The notes under the pieces: generated by a model
Told to the model about the DNA's origin: nothing
Databases searched by the model: none
What the model saw: the letters and a program-made list of their open reading frames with translations, nothing else
Shown here: one piece after another, positions 1 to 5,204 of the stretch
How positions within the stretch are numbered: the stretch's first letter is position 1
Layout of the letters: each line of letters opens with the position of its first letter
Program-made: the position numbers and the translations under genes
NCBI GenBank assembly: GCA_902772085.1
Contig: CACXZL010000103.1
Coordinates: 1 to 6,550 of the forward strand
Source: an uncultured Coriobacteriaceae bacterium
GTDB lineage: Bacteria > Actinomycetota > Coriobacteriia > Coriobacteriales > Atopobiaceae
Reading direction: 5' to 3'
Length of the DNA stretch: 6,550 bases

Positions 1-177
1 TTACGGGTACGAGTTCGTTAACCTCGAAGGCATAAGGATGCGTAGGTGGCAGGTCGTGGGCGATACGGCCATGTCTCTCCATCGCCTTGCATATCCAGCG
101 CGGATGGCCTCGGCCTTTAGGCGGCCATGCAAGGGGTTGCGCCTATAGGAGTTCGTGCGTCGAGGATTGTTTGCCAT
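1..177 (-). pseudogene. Phage-type HNH endonuclease, frameshifted and cut by the left window edge
   Basis: On the minus strand an ATG at 177-175 follows a strong Shine-Dalgarno site. The first 23 residues (MANNPRRTN..RLKAE) have the basic N-terminus usual in small phage HNH proteins. The start frame then turns meaningless and stops at 3-1. Moving by one base at about 108-109, as if one G were lost from GAGGGCC, restores a frame that stays open to the window edge and reads GHPRWICKAMERHG, then DLPPTHPYAFEVNELVPV. The last stretch matches the HP..F..DE(I/L).PVS segment ahead of the HNH core in phage-encoded endonucleases. The family's first zinc knuckle is normally CxxC; here it is RxxC (R98-100, C89-91), a second lesion. 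The HNH core itself would lie left of position 1. Such genes usually sit next to terminase genes in phages, where they assist packaging; that role is family knowledge. No prophage gene is visible here. The frameshift could be a sequencing error, but the lost Cys favours true decay. Confidence 0.72.
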
Positions 178-354
178 TGGCGCGGCCTCCTTCGTGTCCT
201 GGCCTTGGTGAAAAAACGCCTCGTGAAGTCCTCGATCGAGCAGGGGCAGGCGCTTGCGGTACTCCGACAGCACGAGAGGCCAGTTCCGCCAAACATAGGA
301 CCGACGCGCGACAGGTGACGCCCCTGCATAAACCGACGCCCCCGTATCAGTCAT
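178..354 (-). other. Open frame in line with the HNH start, coding status unclear
   Basis: The minus frame of the HNH start stays open upstream to an ATG at 354-352 and would add 59 residues, including PLVLSEYRKRLPLLDRGLHE. I recognise no family. It has no Shine-Dalgarno site, and GC-rich DNA often gives open frames of this length by chance. The text looks somewhat protein-like, so it may be the tail of a decayed upstream phage gene. Nothing else gene-like was found between 178 and 429. Confidence 0.2.
186..192 (-). promoter_or_regulatory. Ribosome binding site of the HNH pseudogene
   Basis: Minus-strand AAGGAGG lies 8 bases before the ATG at 177-175. It decides the start: the open frame extends upstream to an ATG at 354, but that ATG has only AT-rich sequence and no Shine-Dalgarno site before it. 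Confidence 0.7.
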
Positions 355-358
355 TTAG

Positions 359-378
359 TTGTAATATTTAAATACAAT
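359..378 (+). promoter_or_regulatory. AT-rich inverted repeat and possible -10 box
   Basis: This short island of A/T stands out in GC-rich surroundings. It holds TTGTA (359-363) and TACAA (373-377), an inverted repeat with 9 bases between the arms, and the hexamer TACAAT (373-378), one mismatch from the consensus -10 box. No good -35 box lies 16-18 bases upstream. The site is placed to drive or control the membrane cyclase that starts at 430. The promoter and operator roles are inferred from position and composition only. Confidence 0.35.
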
Positions 379-384
379 GTTTAC

Positions 385-409
385 CGTGCTGTCGTAAGAC
401 TGCAGCACG
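385..409 (+). promoter_or_regulatory. Leader stem-loop before the membrane cyclase
   Basis: CGTGCTG (385-391) can pair perfectly with CAGCACG (403-409) around an 11-base loop. It ends 4 bases before the AAAGGAG ribosome site (414-420). If TACAAT at 373-378 is the -10 box, transcription would begin near 385 and the stem would sit at the very 5' end of the mRNA, where stem-loops commonly protect against decay. There is no T-run after it, so it is not a typical terminator, and it lacks the conserved parts of a c-di-GMP riboswitch. Confidence 0.35.
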
Positions 410-429
410 CGGCAAAGGAGTGACCGTCG

Positions 430-1425
430 ATGAAGAACAGCGCTAGTGCGAGTCCGGTGGAGGAGCGTTACGAGCCCAACGGTGCCCTGAGGCTCCGCTG
501 GCTGAACCTTCCCATCACGTTGCGCGTGGCCCTGTCCGCCGCCGTCATGGGACTGCTCGTCGTCATCGTCAGCACCTTCTCCCTCCCGAACCCAAACATG
601 ATTCTCATCGCGGGTCTGGTGGTCTGCTCCGCCATCTTCGGGGTCCCGGGAGGGGTCGTGTCCGCTGCGGCCATGATGGGCTACACCGTCTACTTCTTTT
701 CGACCGACCACAGCCTCGTGTCATTCACGCCCCAGAACTTCATGAAGGTCGCGGTGACCGCGATCGGGGTCACCGTGGTGGGCATATTCGTGTGCACCCT
801 CAAGAGCGCCGAGGACCGCGCTCTCGCCGACGCCACAGCGATGGCTGTCCTGCTCAGGGAGGACAACCTGCTTCTGCAGGAGGCTTCGTTGACCGACGTC
901 CTCACGGGTCTGAGGAACCGCTTCGCGCTACGAAGGGACTACTCCGGCTACGCCGAGAGTGGGAGGTCGCTTCATGTCATGATGATGGACCTGGACGACT
1001 TCAAGGGGATAAACGATGCACACGGGCACGAGACGGGCGACCTCGTGCTGAAGGACGTCGGCTCGATCCTCCTTGGCACGTTTGGCCCGGAGTGCTCGTA
1101 CCGCTACGGCGGGGATGAGTTCCTTGTCATCGCCTCTGACTGGACGGACGATGAGTTCGATGCGGCGTGCAAGAGGATGCGCGGACAGATGGAGTCGCTG
1201 TCCATAGGTGCGGATGGCGAATCGGTCCTCTTTTCAGGCGGGTACGTCTGTGGATCGCCTCGCCTCCAGTCCGACCTCAGGCTCATGATGCGCCAAGCGG
1301 ACGACAACCTCTACAAGGCCAAGCGCGAGGGCAAGGACATGGTGGTCGGGAGCGAGTTTGACCGCGCCACGGCTCAGGCGTTGGTTGACAAGGGCAGGTC
1401 CGTGCGGTTTGGCGACCGCGCATGA
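430..1425 (+). CDS. Membrane-bound GGDEF diguanylate cyclase
   Basis: The 331-residue product is predicted to join two GTP into cyclic di-GMP at the inner face of the membrane. Four hydrophobic segments lie at about residues 31-52, 57-71, 74-90 and 105-124, spaced like the four-helix DUF4118/KdpD-type sensor module, including a YFFS stretch after the third. A charged, probably coiled-coil linker (125-152) leads to the GGDEF domain, which begins at DVLTGLRNR (156). Seen in it are DLDDFKGINDAHGHETGD with metal-binding D187, the intact GGDEF motif at 227-231, and the closing DNLYKAKREGKD. The four residues five places before GGDEF are FGPE, so the RxxD inhibitory I-site is missing. The ATG has AAAGGAG 9 bases upstream (414-420). 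The upstream gene fragment is divergent; the next gene is same-strand, 292 bases away. The sensed signal is unknown. The DUF4118 likeness is judged by eye only. Confidence 0.93.
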   Translation: MKNSASASPVEERYEPNGALRLRWLNLPITLRVALSAAVMGLLVVIVSTFSLPNPNMILIAGLVVCSAIFGVPGGVVSAAAMMGYTVYFFSTDHSLVSFTPQNFMKVAVTAIGVTVVGIFVCTLKSAEDRALADATAMAVLLREDNLLLQEASLTDVLTGLRNRFALRRDYSGYAESGRSLHVMMMDLDDFKGINDAHGHETGDLVLKDVGSILLGTFGPECSYRYGGDEFLVIASDWTDDEFDAACKRMRGQMESLSIGADGESVLFSGGYVCGSPRLQSDLRLMMRQADDNLYKAKREGKDMVVGSEFDRATAQALVDKGRSVRFGDRA

Positions 1426-1454
1426 CCGAATCGTAGCCGGCACATCGACATCAA

Positions 1455-1470
1455 AGGCAGTCGCCTGCCT
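1455..1470 (+). terminator. Weak hairpin downstream of the membrane cyclase
   Basis: AGGCAG (1455-1460) and CTGCCT (1465-1470) form a perfect 6-bp stem with the loop TCGC, 30 bases after the stop codon at 1425. No T-run follows, so this is at best a poor intrinsic terminator. Confidence 0.25.
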
Positions 1471-1472
1471 CG

Positions 1473-1601
1473 AATGAGCTATCTGTGCTTCCCATAGAGG
1501 TCAAGTCGGATGAGGACTACAAACTGCGCACCGCGCTCAGCAACCTCCTGGGAACCGCGGAGTACGGCAGTGGGCGGGCGACGCTGGTCGCGCGCAGGGG
1601 A
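1473..1601 (+). pseudogene. Remnant of the C-terminus of a DUF4143-type AAA ATPase
   Basis: One plus frame reads NELSVLPIEVKSDEDYKL, then RTALSNLLGTAEYGSGRATLV. This closely resembles the (I/L)PIEVKSGKDY...(A)L.NLL...EY...A segment near the end of DUF4143-type ATPases (AAA_14 N-domain plus C-terminal DUF4143), common toxin/antitoxin-like accessory ATPases of gut bacteria. The ExK in IEVK belongs to the PD-(D/E)xK-like fold usually assigned to that end. Nothing like the ATPase domain, Walker A motif or a start codon precedes it: the frame meets a stop at 1434-1436. After about 1601 the resemblance is lost, although the frame stays open into the next gene. What remains is about 43 codons of a protein usually near 400 residues. 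It is read as a decayed gene end between the two c-di-GMP genes. Recognition rests on remembered family motifs. Confidence 0.55.
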
Positions 1602-1705
1602 TTTCCTGGCAGTACGACGATGAAGCTGGTCTGTTTTGGACAACGCCGAGTCAATCGCCCGTTGCATGGGTTAACATTACAACATGTGAGCAATCGAACT
1701 ATCAC
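1602..1705. other. Non-coding spacer ahead of the large GGDEF-EAL gene
   Basis: No gene is supported here. The sequence becomes relatively AT-rich from 1662 (TTGCAT, then TTAACATTACAACATGT) and probably holds the promoter of the gene at 1718, but no -35/-10 pair with proper spacing could be fixed. An ATG at 1684 and another at 1713 are out of frame with that gene. Confidence 0.4.
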
Positions 1706-1710
1706 AAGGG
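1706..1710 (+). promoter_or_regulatory. Ribosome binding site choosing the start at 1718
   Basis: AAGGG lies 7 bases before the ATG at 1718-1720. A nearer ATG at 1713 is only 2 bases from it and opens a different frame that soon becomes a shadow of the long gene, so 1718 is the better start. Confidence 0.65.
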
Positions 1711-1717
1711 ACATGAA

Positions 1718-4700
1718 ATGCGCAAGGGTCATCCAGCTCACTTCGAGAGCAGCCTGCAAGTGGATACCGAGGCAATTCCCGGCGGTTACATCCGCTACTA
1801 CGCCGACGGCGACGAGGAGATCATACATGCGAACGGGTACGTCGTACGCCTCTTCGAGTGCGACGACGCGGAGGATTTCTTAGCACTCACGAAGGGGTCC
1901 TTCAAGTACTTCGTGTGCGAGGACGACCTGGGGGCTGTGGAGAACAGCATTTGGGGGCAGATCGGCAGTCGTGGCGACCTTGACCAAGTCTACTACCGCA
2001 TACGCACCAAGGCCGGCAGGCTGGTCACGGTGGTGGACTACGGCAGGCTCATCGACGAGTCCGAGTACGGTCGTCCCATATTCGAGGTGTTCGTTGCCCG
2101 CGTGGCGCCGGAGAGCGCCGTGGATTGGCTCACCGGTCTGTCGGGCATGAGCCGTTTCCATGCGCTCGCCCACATGGGCACCTCCCTTCTGACGGGCACC
2201 GGGCAGCGGGTCGTGGCCATGGCCTTTGACATCATGGGCATGAAGGAGTTCAACACGCGCTACGGCAGGTCGGAGGGAGATCGGCTCCTGTGCGCCCTCG
2301 CAGACGCGCTGCGCTCGGAGTTCGGCGGGGAGGCGTGCTCGCGTGTGGGCGAGGACCACTTCTATGCGTTCGCCGCAGAGAACGACGTCGCCGAGAAGGT
2401 CGAGAGGATGTTTGCCCGCTTCGCCTCCGAGGACTTCGAGCACGTGCCGCCTGTGCGCGCCGGCCTGTACCTTTGCGACGAGCGGGACGACATCGTCGAG
2501 GTTGGATTCGACCGCGCGCGAACGGCCTGTGACTTGGACCGCAGCACGTGGAAATCCCACCTCGTGTGGTTCACCGACGAGATGAGGGCCCAGGCCCAGC
2601 TGCGCAGCTACGTGCTCGAGCGCCTGGACCAGGCCATAGACGAGGGGTGGATCCGACCCTACTATCAGCCGGTCATGCGTTCTGCCACTGGCATGGCGTG
2701 CGAGGAGGAGGCACTGGCGCGCTGGGTTGACCCGGAGTACGGCGTCCTTTCGCCCGACAAGTTCATCCCGGTGCTCGAGGAGGCCTCCCTGCTACATAAG
2801 CTCGACCTCCACATAATCGACTGCGTGCTTGAGGATCTCTGCAAGAAGCAGGAGACGGGCGTCCCCGTCGTTCCGGTGTCGGTAAACATATCCCATCGCG
2901 ACCTCGCACAGTTCGACGTCGCTCGCGAAATCGCATCGCGCGCGGACGCGCGGGGCGTGCCGCGTGAGCTGCTCCATGTGGAGTTCACCGAGTCCGCCAT
3001 CCACTCCGACCCCGAGCTCTTCATGACTCAGGTGCGATCCCTGCACGACGCGGGGTTCGAGGTCTGGATGGACGACTTCGGCAGCGGCTACTCCTCACTC
3101 AACGTGCTACAGCGCTACGAGTTCGACGTGGTGAAGCTCGACATGGAGTTCCTGCGTGGCGCCGCGCACGACTGGAAGAAGGCGCGTTCGATCGTCGAGG
3201 GCATCGTGCGCACGGCAAAGATGCTTGGCGTGCGCTCGCTCGCCGAGGGTGTGGAGACCAAGGACCAGGCGATGTTCCTCGAGGGCATTGGCTGCGACAT
3301 GCTGCAGGGATATCTGTTCTCGTCGCCCCAGCCGTTAGACGTTATCGCCGGACGCTGGTTCGCGGGGACGGGACTGCCCCGCGAGGACCGTGACGAGGAG
3401 TCCTACTGGAACGACGTGAGCGGCGTCAGCCTCACGGACTTCTCCGCATATGATGACGAACGAGGCATCGAGGGCCTCTCGATCGCGGAATTCCCCGCGG
3501 GCGTGATGGAGCGGCGCGGAGGGGTATGGTACGTAGTGCGCGACAACCGTCCGTTTGGCGAGTACATGGAGGTCGCGGGTGTCTTGAGCGAGGGCCATTC
3601 CGGGTTGTGTGCCAACGAGGTGCAGCGCGTGCTGGATTCCGAGTTCGTCGCCGCATGTGCGCAGAGTGACGAGTCGGGTGCGTGGGAGCTCGTGGCAGGC
3701 AGGCTTGAGGACGAATCGAGCTTCCAGTTCTACGTGAGATCCCTGACATCGTCGCCTGAAGCCGCCGCCTACCTTGTCGTGGGCGTCCCCACCATGCTCG
3801 GCACAGCCCTCGGGTCGTTCGGTGACGTGCCGGTGGGATACGCGGTCTTCCGCGTGACTCTCGACGAGTCGGGTGACGAGGTCGTTGATGCAAAGTTCGT
3901 GTACGCGAACGAGCTGTACCGGAGCTGGAGTGGCTACGGAGACATGGGACTCGCCGGCAGGTCGCTCCTGGAGGTGGCGGGGGACGCGGGGAGGATGTGG
4001 TTCCCCTACCACTACAGGGCTGCCGTGCTGGGCGAGGAGGTCCACGGCACCGTCTTCAGCCCCGAGGTGGGGCACTGGGTCAGTTTCCACTTCGCGCCGT
4101 CACCCGCGAGGGGTTGCTGCGTATACGCGTTCTCCATAGCGGACGCGGAGCACCACGAGCGCGAGGAGATGCGTGTCGGCCTAGACACGTCCGACCTCAT
4201 CATCCGCATCGCCAATGCACTCAGCGGCGAGCTGAGCTACAACGCTGCCATGAATCGGTTGCTCGAGACCATGAGCGAGGTCATCCACCCCGACCGCCTC
4301 TACGTGTTCGAATATGGCGAGAAGAGCGTGGACAACACCTTCGAGTGGTGCGCAGAGGGGATCGAGCCGCAGATCGACACGCTCCAAGACCTGGACTTCT
4401 CGGAGTTCGCGACGTGGGAGAAGCTGCTCGCACGTGAGCCCGTCGTCGTGATTCCCGACGTGGAGGAGTTCAGGGAGTCCGACCCGCAGATGTACTGGCA
4501 GCTCTCGCGCCAGGGAATCACCCATCTTCTGGCCGTGCCATTCTACGATGGCGATGAGCTGCTCGGCTACCTCGGTGCCGACAATTACATGCTGGAGGAG
4601 GACGTGGACTCCATCCGCGTGCTCCGGACCGTCGCCTCATTCATTGGCGCGCGCATAGTGAACCGACGGCTCATGGAGACGGTCGAACATCTCGCGACGC

Positions 4701-5203
4701 GCGACAGGCTCACAGGCCTCCTGAACCATAACGGGGTGGACATCGCCATCGCCGACTGCCTTTCCTCCATGGGGGGCGTCCCGTACTCGCTCGCACTCAT
4801 TGCCATCGACGGATTCAAGGATGCGAACAGGGCATACGGCCGCGATTTGGGCGACGCAGCCCTCAACAAGATCGCTCGGCAACTGGAGCACGTGTTTCCC
4901 TCGGGATCGGTGATTGGACGCAACGCTGGCGACGAATTCGTCGCGGTGCTGTTTGGGGATGACGCACAACAAATGGGACCATACCTCGAGGGCTTCACGG
5001 AAGCGGACATCGTATGCGAGCATGAGGGCGAGAGCCATGCCTTCACCCTGTCAGCGGGCTATGCATGCTATCCCGAACAAGCTACAGACCTGCACGACGC
5101 TTATTCAAACGCTGATGCCGCACTAAATGCCGCCCGGCGTTCGGGCGGTCATGTGTGTCTGCGGTACACCGCTCAAATGAGGAACCAGTCGCATCGGGGG
5201 TAG
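1718..5203 (+). CDS. Multidomain c-di-GMP enzyme: PAS-GGDEF(degenerate)-EAL-linker-PAS-GAF-GGDEF
   Basis: This 1161-residue protein without signal peptide or membrane segment is predicted both to break and to make cyclic di-GMP in the cytoplasm. Order: PAS (about 16-132, GGYIRYYADGDEEIIHANGY); GGDEF 1 (136-295) with GEDHF at 211-215 instead of GGDEF, so probably inactive though D171 and the fold remain; EAL (301-545) with all expected catalytic residues: E331 of EALAR, N390 of VNIS, E422 of EFTES, D452-D453 of DDFGSGYSS, K473, E510 and Q530, so probably an active phosphodiesterase; an unassigned, possibly PAS-like linker (546-697); PAS-like (698-810); GAF (827-985); GGDEF 2 (996 to end) with D1031, FKDAN and AGDEF (1070-1074), a variant found in active cyclases. 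GGDEF 2 lacks an RxxD I-site. The dead first GGDEF may bind GTP and adjust the EAL domain, as in some known tandem proteins. The middle domain limits are by eye. The gene ends one base before the stop of the convergent neighbour. Confidence 0.93.
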   Translation: MRKGHPAHFESSLQVDTEAIPGGYIRYYADGDEEIIHANGYVVRLFECDDAEDFLALTKGSFKYFVCEDDLGAVENSIWGQIGSRGDLDQVYYRIRTKAGRLVTVVDYGRLIDESEYGRPIFEVFVARVAPESAVDWLTGLSGMSRFHALAHMGTSLLTGTGQRVVAMAFDIMGMKEFNTRYGRSEGDRLLCALADALRSEFGGEACSRVGEDHFYAFAAENDVAEKVERMFARFASEDFEHVPPVRAGLYLCDERDDIVEVGFDRARTACDLDRSTWKSHLVWFTDEMRAQAQLRSYVLERLDQAIDEGWIRPYYQPVMRSATGMACEEEALARWVDPEYGVLSPDKFIPVLEEASLLHKLDLHIIDCVLEDLCKKQETGVPVVPVSVNISHRDLAQFDVAREIASRADARGVPRELLHVEFTESAIHSDPELFMTQVRSLHDAGFEVWMDDFGSGYSSLNVLQRYEFDVVKLDMEFLRGAAHDWKKARSIVEGIVRTAKMLGVRSLAEGVETKDQAMFLEGIGCDMLQGYLFSSPQPLDVIAGRWFAGTGLPREDRDEESYWNDVSGVSLTDFSAYDDERGIEGLSIAEFPAGVMERRGGVWYVVRDNRPFGEYMEVAGVLSEGHSGLCANEVQRVLDSEFVAACAQSDESGAWELVAGRLEDESSFQFYVRSLTSSPEAAAYLVVGVPTMLGTALGSFGDVPVGYAVFRVTLDESGDEVVDAKFVYANELYRSWSGYGDMGLAGRSLLEVAGDAGRMWFPYHYRAAVLGEEVHGTVFSPEVGHWVSFHFAPSPARGCCVYAFSIADAEHHEREEMRVGLDTSDLIIRIANALSGELSYNAAMNRLLETMSEVIHPDRLYVFEYGEKSVDNTFEWCAEGIEPQIDTLQDLDFSEFATWEKLLAREPVVVIPDVEEFRESDPQMYWQLSRQGITHLLAVPFYDGDELLGYLGADNYMLEEDVDSIRVLRTVASFIGARIVNRRLMETVEHLATRDRLTGLLNHNGVDIAIADCLSSMGGVPYSLALIAIDGFKDANRAYGRDLGDAALNKIARQLEHVFPSGSVIGRNAGDEFVAVLFGDDAQQMGPYLEGFTEADIVCEHEGESHAFTLSAGYACYPEQATDLHDAYSNADAALNAARRSGGHVCLRYTAQMRNQSHRG
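5130..5148. terminator. GC-rich hairpin in the 3' end of the large gene
   Basis: CCGCCCG (5130-5136) and CGGGCGG (5142-5148) make a perfect 7-bp stem with a 5-base loop, inside codons for AARRSGG near the end of the plus gene. On the minus strand it lies 56 bases past the stop of the convergent cyclase gene and is followed by GCATTTAG, only a faint T-run. With one base between the two genes, any terminator must lie within coding sequence; this is the best candidate, but weak. Confidence 0.28.
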
Positions 5204-5204
5204 G

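Noticed and set aside
300..429. Possible c-di-GMP riboswitch upstream of the membrane cyclase
   Set aside because: A riboswitch would fit the theme, but the conserved GEMM motif parts are missing; only a simple 7-bp stem is present.
1602..1883. Continuation of the DUF4143-like frame into the start of the large gene
   Set aside because: After about 1601 the resemblance stops, and from 1718 the frame overlaps the well-supported PAS coding sequence, so the open frame is chance.
1880..2560. Minus-strand open frame of 226 codons
   Set aside because: Shadow of the PAS and first GGDEF domain on the plus strand; no family resemblance and no ribosome site looked for it to be real.
3335..4090. Minus-strand open frame of 251 codons inside the large GGDEF-EAL gene
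   Set aside because: It is antisense to a region with clear coding signal on the plus strand, its product is rich in His, Arg and Val with no recognisable domain, and such shadows are common in GC-rich genes.
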